The notes under the pieces were generated by a model. That model did not search any database. It was not told the DNA's origin and was given only the letters and a program-made list of their open reading frames with translations. The position numbers and the translations under genes are program-made. This document shows, piece after piece, positions 26,632 through 35,372 of a stretch of DNA of 64,000 bases. Position 1 is the stretch's first letter; each line of letters begins with the position of its first letter. This stretch comes from Streptomyces uncialis (lineage in GTDB: Bacteria; Actinomycetota; Actinomycetes; Streptomycetales; Streptomycetaceae), in NCBI RefSeq assembly GCF_036250755.1, contig NZ_CP109583.1, positions 4,774,001 to 4,838,000 of the forward strand, given 5' to 3'.

Positions 26632-26672
26632 CTGTGCCCCGTACCCCCGCTTCCTGGGAGTACGGGGCACAG
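26632..26672 (+). terminator. copA terminator hairpin
   Basis: Perfect 13-bp stem (26632-26644 with 26660-26672, CTGTGCCCCGTAC) and 15-nt loop, starting 14 nt after the copA stop. Confidence 0.85.
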
Positions 26673-27050
26673 CCGTGCGCGCCGGACCGTGTCGCGGGTG
26701 CCGTACCCGGGGGCGCGGGTCCGCGGGTGAACGGCGGAGGCGATGATTTCGGCATATGCCATCCGCAGCGTCGGTATGTCGGGCACGATGGGCGGGCCGC
26801 TTCGCACGCGGTCGCCACCGCCCGTCACCGTCGACCGGGTCCTCTCCCGTGTGTCATGGCCGGACCGGTGGTTGTACCGTCCCGGTTCCATGGCAAGTGT
26901 CAGAACCTTGCGGTGGCACGCGACTTGAACCGGGACCCGGGCCGACGGCGAGGGTGCCCGGCCCGGGTCGCGGATTCCATGGAGAGAAGAGCGCACCCCG
27001 GGGCCGTCGCCGCGCCGGGGTCGCTCGGTTCAGCACCCGGAGGTCCCGAC
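26673..27050. other. Gene-free spacer upstream of the small membrane protein
   Basis: I see no supportable gene in this 378-nt stretch. It holds a 10-bp palindrome GGCATATGCC at about 26753-26762 and, near its right end, the GGAGG ribosome binding site of the next gene. The promoter of that gene should be here but no clear -35/-10 pair stands out. Confidence 0.5.
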
Positions 27051-27701
27051 ATGACCAGCACTCCTCCCCCGACACCCCCGATACCCCCGATACCGCCCGC
27101 CGACCGGCCCGACGCCTTCGGCCCCCCGCACTGGGGACCCACGACACCCGCCCACGCCCCGCAGCCGTCGTCGGCCGGGGGAAAGCCGTCGAGACGCTGG
27201 GCGTTGCTCACCCATGGCGCGACGGCGGTCGTGGCGCTGATGCTCGGTATGGCGGCGACCGGCGGCGGGGATTCCGGCGGGGCGGGGGACGGCAAGGCGG
27301 CGCCCGCCCCGACCATGACGGTCACGAAGGCCCCCCGGGGCGGGGCCCCGGAGCCCGCCGCGACCGTCACGAAGACGGTCGAGAAGACGGTGAAGGAGAC
27401 GGTCACCGCCAAGCCGAAGCCCGCGCCCAAGAAGGCCGCGGAGCCCGGCCCGTCCGCCGCGATCGAGGCCGACGGGATGTTCCTGGTGGGCGAGGACATC
27501 CAGGCCGGGACGTACAAGACGGCGGGTCCCGAGGACGACGACTTCGGCCTCGGCTGCTACTGGTCCCGCCAGAAGGACGCCTCGGGCGAACTGAGCGGGA
27601 TCATCGCCAACGGCAACATCACCGGCATGACCCGGGTGACGGTCAACAAGGGCGAGTACTTCGAGACCACGGGCTGCCTGGAGTGGCGCAAGGTCTCCTG
27701 A
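27051..27701 (+). CDS. Single-pass membrane protein with C-terminal extracellular disulfide-type domain
   Basis: 216 aa, not a named family to me. Residues 1-47 are Pro-rich and cytosolic, a membrane helix follows (LLTHGATAVVALMLGMAATG, about 52-71), then an Ala/Pro/Lys linker with repeated VTKTVEKTVKETV. The last ~80 residues form a compact domain (GMFLVGEDIQAGTYKTAG..., GCYWSRQ, YFETTGCLEW) whose two cysteines probably pair. This C-terminal module is widespread in secreted actinobacterial lipoproteins and phage-related proteins. CGGAGGT lies 6 nt before the ATG. Stands alone. Function unknown. Confidence 0.75.
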   Translation: MTSTPPPTPPIPPIPPADRPDAFGPPHWGPTTPAHAPQPSSAGGKPSRRWALLTHGATAVVALMLGMAATGGGDSGGAGDGKAAPAPTMTVTKAPRGGAPEPAATVTKTVEKTVKETVTAKPKPAPKKAAEPGPSAAIEADGMFLVGEDIQAGTYKTAGPEDDDFGLGCYWSRQKDASGELSGIIANGNITGMTRVTVNKGEYFETTGCLEWRKVS

Positions 27702-28037
27702 CCCACCACGGCCCACCGCGTGCACCGCCCGACACGGCGCTGGCACCGCCCGCCACGGCCCACCGCCGGCACCACCCGCTTCGGTCCGGCGCCGACACCG
27801 CCCGCCACGACCCCCCGTCGACCCCGACCACCACGGCGGACCCGCGTCCTCGGTCCCCCGTCGGTCCCGCCCACCGCGGCGGTCCCTCGGTCCGCCAACG
27901 GCCGTCCGCCCGCCGTGACCCATGTCACGGCGGGCAGGGCAGCACAGTCCCCGGACAAGGCGCCTGCGGACAACGAGAAACGGGCCCCCGCCCGGACCTG
28001 AGTCCTGGACGGAAGCCCGTTCACCGGTACTTCTCTG
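27702..28037. other. Gene-free spacer between the membrane protein gene and tRNA-Leu
   Basis: No gene is supported. The plus strand is rich in CACCGCCC/ACCCCCCG motifs. The right end contains the hairpin at 27979-28021 that could end the tRNA transcript. Confidence 0.5.
27979..28021 (-). terminator. Possible tRNA-Leu terminator
   Basis: AACGGGC (27979-27985) pairs with GCCCGTT (28015-28021), 17 nt after the tRNA 3' end on the minus strand, with further GC pairing possible inside the loop. Only a 7-bp outer stem, so moderate. Confidence 0.5.
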
Positions 28038-28121
28038 TGCGCGAGGGGGGAGTTGAACCCCCACGCCCTTTCGGGCACTGGAACCTGAATCCAGCGCGTC
28101 TGCCTATTCCGCCACCCGCGC
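28038..28121 (-). tRNA. tRNA-Leu, anticodon CAG
   Basis: 84 nt, class II. The acceptor arm GCGCGGG (28115-28121) pairs with 28039-28045. D-loop GGCGGAATAGGCAGAC, anticodon stem-loop CTGGATTCAGGTTCCAG with CAG, a short variable arm TGCCCGAAAGGGCG, and the T arm GGGGGTTCAACTCCCCC. Discriminator A at 28038; CCA is not encoded. A Leu tRNA sits beside fhaA in Mycobacterium tuberculosis too, which suggests an ancient neighbourhood. Confidence 0.95.
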
Positions 28122-29181
28122 ATGGGTGTCGTCCTCGGGCCCCTCACTGGTGGTGCGGGCGCCTTCCGACATGCAGAAGATTAGCACGATGGCGAGGGTG
28201 GACTCACCCCCGTTTTCCCGCACCCCGGACCCGCCCGAACCCCGTCCCGCCCCGCCCGGAACCCATCGGACGCACCCCGCCCCACCGCTCCGACCACGGG
28301 AAACGCGCCCTCGGACACTCTCCCGGATGAAGTGCCGGGAGCCGGGCACTGCGCGCGGTGCTCGCACGTTCACCGTACGAAGGCACCCTCGGCGCCAAGA
28401 GGTCAACGGCACCACGGGGGACACCGGCCGCGGCGGATTCGGCGGCGGAAGAGCGGAAGCGGAGCACGTAAAGACGCGTAGGACACGGAGAAGGAGATCA
28501 GCGGAATGACGTAGGAGGCGGGAGAGGCGGAAGAGGACCGCCGGGCGGCAGGAGGCAGCCGCCGGGAGCGGAGAGCAGCGAGCCGCTGTTGACCGCCGGA
28601 CCGGGAAACAGCCGGGCCGGCAGGTCGCCTGGCCGAGAAGCAGCCGGACCGAGGAGCAGCGGTCGGGGCCGAGGAGCAGCGGCCAGGGGCGCGGGGCAGG
28701 GGCACCGGGTGCGGGGCACAGGGAGGAGCACGGAGAGTGGTGAGCGGAGGCGTGGCGCCACCGACGCGGCAGACCGGGGCAAACCCGCACAAGCGGGGGA
28801 GTCGGTCCTGGGCCGGTTGCCCGTCACAAGGCACCGCGGGCGTCCCCGTCCTGTCCCAACCCGGCACCAGGCCGCGTCCATCCCACCGGTATGGACCGGA
28901 GTGCTCGCCAGGTGCGGGACACTGACACAAGAGCCCCTCTACGATCCCCCCGTGGGAACACGTTGTCGAGGGGGCCATGGGAACGGTCGGGAGGGGAAGG
29001 GGTTCCGGAGGGCCTGCGGAAGCCAGGTCCGGCTCGGAAGGATCACCCGCCCCGCCATGGGGCAGTCCTGTGAAGGCCGACACTCGTCGGCCGGGGCGGA
29101 CAGGGGGAACCAGCCGATCGACCGGCGCGTGGATACGATCAGTAAGCAGTACCAGGACGGCAGCGAAGGAGGAGGTGCCCG
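28122..29181. other. 1.06-kb gene-free region with a strongly purine-rich plus strand
   Basis: Open frames here have no family signature or good ribosome binding sites. From about 28430 to 28760 the plus strand is dominated by G and A (GGAGAAGGAG, GAGGCGGGAGAGGCGGAAGAGG, and CCGAGGAGCAGCGG repeated 20 bp apart near 28650 and 28670). The right end (about 28920-29180) should contain the promoter of the fhaA-pknB cluster; a GGAGGAGGTG ribosome binding site precedes fhaA. Confidence 0.55.
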
Positions 29182-30060
29182 ATGGGAGTCCTGAAGAAGT
29201 TCGAGCAGCGCCTCGAAGGTCTGGTCAACGGCACCTTCGCCAAGGTCTTCAAGTCCGAGGTCCAGCCCGTCGAGATCGCCGGCGCGCTCCAGCGCGAGTG
29301 CGACAACAACGCGACGATCTGGAACCGCGACCGCACGGTCGTCCCCAACGACTTCATCGTCGAACTGAGCACACCGGACTTCGAGCGCCTGAGCCCCTAC
29401 TCGGGCCAGCTCGGCGACGAGCTGTCCGGCATGGTCCGCGACTACGCGAAGCAGCAGCGGTACACCTTCATGGGACCGATCAAGGTCCATCTGGAGAAGG
29501 CGGAGGACCTGGACACGGGTCTGTACCGCGTCCGCAGCCGCACGCTCGCCTCCAGCACCTCCCAGGGCCCGCCCGGCTCCGGCGGCCCCACCGCGGCCGG
29601 CGCCCCCGGCGGCTTCCCGCCCGCCCCGGCCAGCCCCTCGGCGGCCCCAGGCCGTTCCGGCGGCGGCTACGGCTACCCGAACCAGCCTCCTGGCGCGCCT
29701 CCCATGCCCGCCGCACCGCCCGGACGCCCCGGCGCGGGCGGCCGCGGCCCCGGTGGACCCGCAGGCGCGCCCGGCACGCATACTCGGCACTGGGTGGAGA
29801 TCAACGGCAACCGCCACCAGATCTCCGGCCCGACGCTGGTGCTCGGCCGCAGCACCGACGCCGACGTGCGGATCGACGACCCCGGAGTCTCCCGCCGGCA
29901 CTGCGAGATCCGGACCGGAACGCCCTCGACGATCCAGGATCTCGGGTCCACCAACGGCATCGTGGTGGACGGGCAGCACACCACCCGCGCTACGCTCCGC
30001 GACGGCTCGCGGATCGTCGTGGGCAGCACGACCATCGTTTATCGGCAAGCCGAAGGGTGA
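29182..30060 (+). CDS. fhaA: FHA-domain protein FhaA (DUF3662 + FHA)
   Basis: 292 aa. N-terminal DUF3662 domain (about 1-120: VLKKFEQRLEGLVNGTFAK, GMVRDYAKQQRYTFMGPI), a Pro/Gly-rich linker (about 125-200) and a C-terminal FHA phosphothreonine-binding domain (about 205-290) with LVLGRSTDADVRIDDPGVSR and LGSTNGIVVDG. In mycobacteria FhaA binds phosphorylated MviN and regulates late peptidoglycan steps downstream of PknB. Start ATG 29182 has AAGGAGGAGGTG just upstream. First gene of fhaA-fhaB-pstP-rodA-pbpA-pknB. Confidence 0.93.
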   Translation: MGVLKKFEQRLEGLVNGTFAKVFKSEVQPVEIAGALQRECDNNATIWNRDRTVVPNDFIVELSTPDFERLSPYSGQLGDELSGMVRDYAKQQRYTFMGPIKVHLEKAEDLDTGLYRVRSRTLASSTSQGPPGSGGPTAAGAPGGFPPAPASPSAAPGRSGGGYGYPNQPPGAPPMPAAPPGRPGAGGRGPGGPAGAPGTHTRHWVEINGNRHQISGPTLVLGRSTDADVRIDDPGVSRRHCEIRTGTPSTIQDLGSTNGIVVDGQHTTRATLRDGSRIVVGSTTIVYRQAEG

Positions 30061-30070
30061 AGCGGGGGCA

Positions 30071-30592
30071 ATGTCAGAGCTGACCCTGACGGTCATGCGG
30101 CTGGGTTTCCTGGCCGTACTGTGGCTGTTCGTCATCGTGGCCGTCCAGGTCATCCGCAGCGACCTGTTCGGTACGCGCGTCACCCAGCGCGGTTCGCGCC
30201 GTGAGAGCGCGCGACCGCAGCAGGCCGCACGACAGGCCGCCGCGCCCCCGCAGCAGCGGGGCCAGCAGAGTGGTGGTGGTGGCCGCCAGCGGCGCGGGGC
30301 GCCGACCAAGCTCGTCGTCTCCGAAGGCACCCTCACGGGCACCACGGTCGCCCTCCAGGGGCAGACGATCACGCTCGGCCGGGCGCACGACTCCACGATC
30401 GTGCTGGACGACGACTACGCGTCCAGCCGTCATGCCAGGATCTACCCCGACCGGGACGGCCAGTGGATCGTGGAGGACCTCGGGTCCACCAACGGCACCT
30501 ATCTCGAACGGGCCAGGCTGACGACCCCGACCCCGGTACCGCTGGGCGCGCCGATCCGCATCGGCAAGACCGTCATCGAGCTGCGGAAGTAG
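30071..30592 (+). CDS. fhaB: FHA-domain membrane-anchored protein FhaB (FipA-like)
   Basis: 173 aa. A single N-terminal membrane helix (LTVMRLGFLAVLWLFVIVAV), a Gln/Arg-rich basic linker (about 40-75) and a C-terminal FHA domain (ITLGRAHDSTIVLDDDYASS, EDLGSTNGTYLERARL). In mycobacteria the equivalent FipA/FhaB is phosphorylated by PknA/PknB and links FtsZ to FtsQ. GGGGG lies 3 nt before the ATG, 10 nt after the fhaA stop, so the two are co-transcribed. Confidence 0.92.
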   Translation: MSELTLTVMRLGFLAVLWLFVIVAVQVIRSDLFGTRVTQRGSRRESARPQQAARQAAAPPQQRGQQSGGGGRQRRGAPTKLVVSEGTLTGTTVALQGQTITLGRAHDSTIVLDDDYASSRHARIYPDRDGQWIVEDLGSTNGTYLERARLTTPTPVPLGAPIRIGKTVIELRK

Positions 30593-30712
30593 TACGACAA
30601 TGAGCCAGCGGAGCGAGCGGGCCGGGACCGTCCCCACGACGGACGCCGGTGCGCTCCCGACCGGAGGGTGGGCACCGTGCGGATGTACCCGGAGCCGACA
30701 GGCGAGGTGCGC

Positions 30713-32275
30713 ATGAGTCTGTCACTGCGCTTCGCCGCCGGATCGCACAAAGGCATGATCCGTGAGGGCAACGAGGACTCCGGTTACGCCGGTCCCCGGC
30801 TGCTCGCGATCGCCGACGGGATGGGCGGGCAGGCGGCGGGCGAGGTCGCCTCGTCCGAGGTGATCTCGACACTCGTCACCCTCGACGACGACGTGCCCGG
30901 CTCCGACATCCTCACCTCGCTCGGTTCGGCGGTGCAGCGCGCCAACGACCAGCTCCGGATGATGGTCGAGGAGGACCCGCAGCTGGAGGGCATGGGCACC
31001 ACGCTCACGGCCCTGCTGTGGACGGGCCAGCGCCTCGGTCTGGTGCACGTCGGCGACTCCCGCGCGTACCTCCTGAGGGACGGCGTCCTCACCCAGATCA
31101 CCCAGGACCACACCTGGGTGCAGCGGCTGGTGGACGAGGGCCGGATCACCGAGGAGGAGGCCACCACGCATCCGCAGCGCTCGCTGCTGATGCGCGCGCT
31201 GGGCAGCGGCGACCATGTGGAACCGGATCTGTCGATCCGTGAGGTCCGCGCGGGCGACCGCTATCTGATCTGCTCCGACGGGCTGTCCGGAGTGGTCTCC
31301 CACCAGACGATGGAGGAGACCCTCGCCAGCTACCAGGGCCCCCAGGAGACCGTGCAGGAGCTGATCCAGCTCGCGCTGCGCGGCGGCGGCCCCGACAACA
31401 TCACGGTGATCGTCGCCGATGTCCTCGACATCGACAGCAACGACACCCTGGCCGTACAGCTCTCCGACACCCCGGTCGTGGTCGGCGCGGTCGCCGAGAA
31501 CCAGCACCAGCTGCACGACGGCGGCGCCATGCAGACGCCCGCGGGGCGCGCGGCCGGCCTCGGCCGCCAGGTGCCGGGACAGGGCGGCGGCAGGGACGGC
31601 GAGTTCGGCCCGCCCGGCAGCGGTGACGACTACGCGCAGGAGGGGTCCTTCGGCGCGTACGGCGACGACGACTTCACCAAGAAGCGCGGCGGCGGCATGA
31701 GATGGCTGAAGATCTCGCTCGTCCTCGTGCTCGCCATCGCGGTCGTCGGCGGTGCCACGTACGGGGGCTGGCGCTGGACCCAGACCCAGTACTTCGTCGG
31801 CACCAAGGACGAGCACGTCGCGCTGTACCGGGGCATCAGCCAGGATCTCGCCTGGGTGAGCCTGTCCGAGGTGCAGAAGGACCACCCCGAGATCGAACTC
31901 AAGTACCTGCCGCCCTACCAGCGCAAGCAGGTCGAGGCGACGATCGCCGAAGGCGGCCTCGACCAGGCCACCGACAAGATCAACGAGCTGGCCACCCAGG
32001 CGTCGGCGTGCAAGAAGGACGCCGAGCGCCGCACGGTCGAGCGGGACAGCGCCAAGCCCGGCGAGGGCGAGGCGGGCGGCACCACCGGCACCCCGTCCCG
32101 TGCGGGCGCGGGGACGGCCACCGGCGCCGCGCAGGCACAGCCCGCGAGCTTCGGGCGGGCGCCCACCCCGACCCCGACCCCGGGCGCGAGCTCCAGTCCC
32201 CGTCCCACACCCACACCCGGCCCCAGCTTCTCCGAAGAGGAGCGCAAGCTGGTCTCGCTGTGCGGTAAGCAGTAA
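30713..32275 (+). CDS. pstP: PP2C-type serine/threonine phosphatase (PstP)
   Basis: 520 aa from the ATG at 30713 (GAGG 5 nt upstream); GTG 30668 and ATG 30683 are in-frame alternatives. Metal-dependent protein phosphatase that reverses PknB phosphorylation. PP2C motifs with metal-binding aspartates: GMIREGNEDSGYAGPRLLAI, ADGMGGQAAGEVAS, LVHVGDSRAYLLRDG, YLICSDGLSGVV and GGGPDNITVIVAD. A single membrane helix follows (ISLVLVLAIAVVGGATYGGW, about 330-350). The extracellular tail of about 170 residues ends in Thr/Pro repeats (PTPTPTPG). Conserved with PstP of the mycobacterial pknAB operon. Confidence 0.93.
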   Translation: MSLSLRFAAGSHKGMIREGNEDSGYAGPRLLAIADGMGGQAAGEVASSEVISTLVTLDDDVPGSDILTSLGSAVQRANDQLRMMVEEDPQLEGMGTTLTALLWTGQRLGLVHVGDSRAYLLRDGVLTQITQDHTWVQRLVDEGRITEEEATTHPQRSLLMRALGSGDHVEPDLSIREVRAGDRYLICSDGLSGVVSHQTMEETLASYQGPQETVQELIQLALRGGGPDNITVIVADVLDIDSNDTLAVQLSDTPVVVGAVAENQHQLHDGGAMQTPAGRAAGLGRQVPGQGGGRDGEFGPPGSGDDYAQEGSFGAYGDDDFTKKRGGGMRWLKISLVLVLAIAVVGGATYGGWRWTQTQYFVGTKDEHVALYRGISQDLAWVSLSEVQKDHPEIELKYLPPYQRKQVEATIAEGGLDQATDKINELATQASACKKDAERRTVERDSAKPGEGEAGGTTGTPSRAGAGTATGAAQAQPASFGRAPTPTPTPGASSSPRPTPTPGPSFSEEERKLVSLCGKQ

Positions 32276-32301
32276 GCAGCCGTGAGGGGCCCTGTCACAC
32301 C

Positions 32302-33735
32302 ATGAGCCGTACGAATTCGTCGACGCACAACACCTCGACCATCGGTGCCATCGGCGCGCCCAGCAGGCGCAACACCGAGCTGGGACTGCTGGTCTTCGCG
32401 GTGGTCATCCCCGTGTTCGCGTACATCAACGTCGGGCTTGCCATCGACGGCGAGATCCCGACCGGTCTGCTCGGATACGGCATCGGGCTGGGCCTGCTCG
32501 CGGCCGTCGGCCATGTGGTCGTGCGCAGGTTCGCGCCCTACGCCGACCCGCTGCTGCTGCCGCTGGCGACCCTGCTCAACGGCCTCGGCCTGGTGGTGAT
32601 CTGGCGTCTCGACCAGTCACCGCGGCTGCACGCGATGGCGGCGTCCCGGGGCAACGAGTTCGTCGCGGCGGCCCCCCGCCAGCTGCTGTACTCCGCGATC
32701 GGCATCGCGCTCTTCGTCGGTGTGCTGCTGCTGCTGAAGGACCACCGCATCCTCCAGCGGTACACCTACATCTCGATGGCCGCGTCGCTGGTGCTGCTGC
32801 TGCTGCCGCTGGTTCCGGGGCTCGGCCGGGATGTGTTCGGCGCGAAGATCTGGATCAGCATCGCCGGGTTCTCCATCCAGCCCGGTGAGTTCGCGAAGAT
32901 CGTCATCGCGGTGTTCTTCTCCGGCTATCTGATGGTGAAACGCGACGCCCTCGCGCTGGCCAGCCGCCGGTTCATGGGGCTCTATCTGCCGCGTGGCCGG
33001 GACCTCGGGCCGATCCTCACCATCTGGGCCGTCAGCCTGCTCGTCCTGGTCTTCGAGAACGACCTCGGTACCTCCCTGCTGTTCTTCGGCATGTTCGTGA
33101 TCATGCTGTACGTGGCCACCGAGCGGACCAGCTGGATCGTGATCGGCCTCGGGATGTCCGCCGCCGGAGCGGTCGGTGTGGCCACCTTCGCCGGCCATGT
33201 CAAGGCCCGGGTGGACGCCTGGCTCGACCCGTTCGGCTGTTACGCGGACTCCGGCGCCTGTGAGCAGATCGGCCAGTCGATCATGTCGTTCGGCTCCGGC
33301 GGGGTGCTCGGCACCGGCCTCGGCCAGGGCAACAGCGACCTGATCGGCTTCGCCGCCAACTCCGACTTCATCTTCGCCACCTTCGGCGAGGAGCTCGGTC
33401 TCGCGGGCGCCATGGCGATCCTGCTGCTCTACGGCCTGATCATCGAGCGGGGTCTGCGTACCGCGCTCGCCGCCCGTGACCCGTTCGGCAAGCTGCTCGC
33501 CGTCGGCCTCTCCGGCGCGTTCGCCCTCCAGATCTTCGTGGTCGCCGGCGGTGTGATGGGCCTCATCCCGCTGACCGGTATGACGATGCCGTTCCTCGCC
33601 AACGGCGGTTCCTCCGTGATCGCCAACTGGGCCCTCGTCGGCATCCTGCTCCGTATCAGCGACACCGCGCGCCGTCCCGCGCCGATGCCCGCTTCGAACC
33701 CCGACGCCGAGATGACCCAGGTGGTCCGCCCGTGA
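32302..33735 (+). CDS. rodA: SEDS-family peptidoglycan glycosyltransferase (RodA/FtsW)
   Basis: 477 aa, about 12 membrane helices. SEDS proteins polymerise lipid II with a partner class B PBP, and the gene overlaps pbpA by four bases (GTGA). Family signatures: GAKIWISIAGFSIQPGEFAK, the conserved aspartate region VFENDLGTSLLFFGMF, NSDFIFATFGEELGLAG, and GLIPLTGMTMPFLANGGSS near the C-terminus. By gene order it matches RodA of the mycobacterial pknB cluster; Streptomyces has several SEDS paralogues and uses this pair in growth or sporulation wall synthesis, the exact stage being unclear from sequence. Confidence 0.92.
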   Translation: MSRTNSSTHNTSTIGAIGAPSRRNTELGLLVFAVVIPVFAYINVGLAIDGEIPTGLLGYGIGLGLLAAVGHVVVRRFAPYADPLLLPLATLLNGLGLVVIWRLDQSPRLHAMAASRGNEFVAAAPRQLLYSAIGIALFVGVLLLLKDHRILQRYTYISMAASLVLLLLPLVPGLGRDVFGAKIWISIAGFSIQPGEFAKIVIAVFFSGYLMVKRDALALASRRFMGLYLPRGRDLGPILTIWAVSLLVLVFENDLGTSLLFFGMFVIMLYVATERTSWIVIGLGMSAAGAVGVATFAGHVKARVDAWLDPFGCYADSGACEQIGQSIMSFGSGGVLGTGLGQGNSDLIGFAANSDFIFATFGEELGLAGAMAILLLYGLIIERGLRTALAARDPFGKLLAVGLSGAFALQIFVVAGGVMGLIPLTGMTMPFLANGGSSVIANWALVGILLRISDTARRPAPMPASNPDAEMTQVVRP

Positions 33736-35201
33736 ACAAGCCACTGCGCAGGATCGCGATCTTCTGCGGTCTGCTGATCATGACCCTGCTCATCCGGGAC
33801 AACTGGCTCCAGTACGTCAAGGCGGGCGAGCTCCAGGACAACGGGAAGAACCGCCGGATCTCCATCGAGCGCTACGCCCAGCCGCGCGGCGACATCATCG
33901 TCGACGGCAACCCGATCACCGGCTCGGCGAAGACCAACGGCAGCGACTACGCGTACAAGCGCACGTACAAGAACGGCCCCATGTGGGCGCCCGTCACGGG
34001 CTACGCGTCGCAGGCGTTCGGGGCGACCCAGCTGGAGTCGCTGGAGGACGGGATACTCACCGGCAACGACGACCGGCTCTTCTTCCGCCGCACCCTCGAC
34101 ATGATCACGGGGAAGAAGAAGGAGGGCGGCAATGTCGTGACCACCCTCAACGGCGCTGCCCAGAAGGCCGCGTTCGAGGGGCTCGGCAGCAAGAAGGGCG
34201 CCGTCGCCGCGATCGACCCGACCACCGGCGCGATCCTGGCGCTGGCCTCGACCCCGTCGTACGACCCGTCCAAGTTCGCCGGGAACTCCACCACGACGGA
34301 CACGCCCGCCTGGCAGAAGCTCCAGAAGTCGCAGAACCCGGACGACCCGATGCTGAACCGGGCGCTGCGGGAGACCTACCCGCCGGGCTCGACGTTCAAG
34401 GTCGTCACCGCGGCGGCGGCCCTGGAGCACGGCCTGTACCCGGACCCGGACGACAAGACCGAGACCCCGCTGCCGTGGGTCATGCCGAACACCCGGACCG
34501 AGCTGAAGAACGACGGCCCGCTGCCCTGCAAGGACGCGACACTGCGGATGGCCCTCCAGGTCTCCTGCAACACCGTCTTCGGCAAGGCCGGCGCGGACCT
34601 CGGCAAGGACAAGATGCGGGAGACCGCGGAGAAGTTCGGCTTCAACTCCGAGCACTTCATCCCGGTCCGCGCCAACGCCTCCGTCTGGCCGAAGGAGATG
34701 GACGAGCCGCAGACCGCGCTCAGCTCCATCGGCCAGTTCGAGACGGCCACCACCCCGCTCCAGATGGCGATGGTCGCCGCCGCCGTGGCCAACGACGGCA
34801 AGCTGATGGAGCCGTACATGGTCAGCCGGCTCCAGGCGCCCAGCCTCGACGTCATCGAGAAGCACACCCCGGACGAGATGAGCCGGCCGCTCTCCGAGGA
34901 GAACGCGCAGAAGCTCCAGTCCATGATGGAGACCGTCGTCGAGAAGGGCACCGGCAGGAACGCGCAGATCAACGGCGTGAAGGTCGGCGGCAAGACGGGC
35001 ACCGCGCAGCACGGTGTCGACAACAGCGAGAAGCCGTACGCGTGGTTCATCTCGTACGCCAAAACGGACTCCGGCTCGCCGGTCGCCGTCGCGGTGGTCG
35101 TCGAGGACAGCGACGCGAGCCGGGGTGACATCTCCGGTGGCGGACTGGCCGCGCCGATCGCCAGGGACGTGATGAAGGCGGTCGTCGACGGCAAGGAGTG
35201 A
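33732..35201 (+). CDS. pbpA: Class B penicillin-binding protein PbpA (transpeptidase)
   Basis: 489 aa. A short cytosolic tail and one membrane helix (IAIFCGLLIMTLLI, about 8-21), an N-terminal dimerisation region, then the transpeptidase domain with all three active-site motifs: STFK with nucleophile Ser220, SCN at 278-280 and KTG at 421-423 (GGKTGTAQHG). It cross-links peptidoglycan with the upstream SEDS protein. GTG start at 33732 overlaps the rodA stop. A 171-nt gap to pknB includes a TTGACA at 35218-35223 but no matching -10. Confidence 0.95.
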   Translation: MNKPLRRIAIFCGLLIMTLLIRDNWLQYVKAGELQDNGKNRRISIERYAQPRGDIIVDGNPITGSAKTNGSDYAYKRTYKNGPMWAPVTGYASQAFGATQLESLEDGILTGNDDRLFFRRTLDMITGKKKEGGNVVTTLNGAAQKAAFEGLGSKKGAVAAIDPTTGAILALASTPSYDPSKFAGNSTTTDTPAWQKLQKSQNPDDPMLNRALRETYPPGSTFKVVTAAAALEHGLYPDPDDKTETPLPWVMPNTRTELKNDGPLPCKDATLRMALQVSCNTVFGKAGADLGKDKMRETAEKFGFNSEHFIPVRANASVWPKEMDEPQTALSSIGQFETATTPLQMAMVAAAVANDGKLMEPYMVSRLQAPSLDVIEKHTPDEMSRPLSEENAQKLQSMMETVVEKGTGRNAQINGVKVGGKTGTAQHGVDNSEKPYAWFISYAKTDSGSPVAVAVVVEDSDASRGDISGGGLAAPIARDVMKAVVDGKE

Positions 35202-35372
35202 CCCCGGTCACGTCCCTTTGACATCGGTGCACGTTGCGGTACCGGTCCTGTATCAGGTCATCCACACGGCCGGGGCAGGTAGGACGATCCGGGTACGGTA
35301 TGCCGGACAGCACACCGCCCGGACCGTACGACGACGGTACGGTCGGGACCGACGGAGAGGGCTGGAATAGCT

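Noticed and set aside
26743..26928. A 61-aa open frame in the spacer after copA
   Set aside because: No ribosome binding site, no motif, and overlapping frames of similar quality on both strands.
28038..28121. tRNA-associated integrated element (att site)
   Set aside because: No integrase gene, no repeat of the tRNA 3' end and no foreign-looking cargo nearby; flanking genes are core.
28122..29181. Protein-coding gene in the spacer before fhaA
   Set aside because: Open frames on both strands lack ribosome binding sites and family motifs, and their residues are dominated by Arg, Gly, Pro and Ala, as in shadow frames.
35202..35372. Separate promoter for pknB at TTGACA 35218-35223
   Set aside because: No credible -10 at 16-18 nt spacing. 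A promoter is possible but not supported by what I can see.
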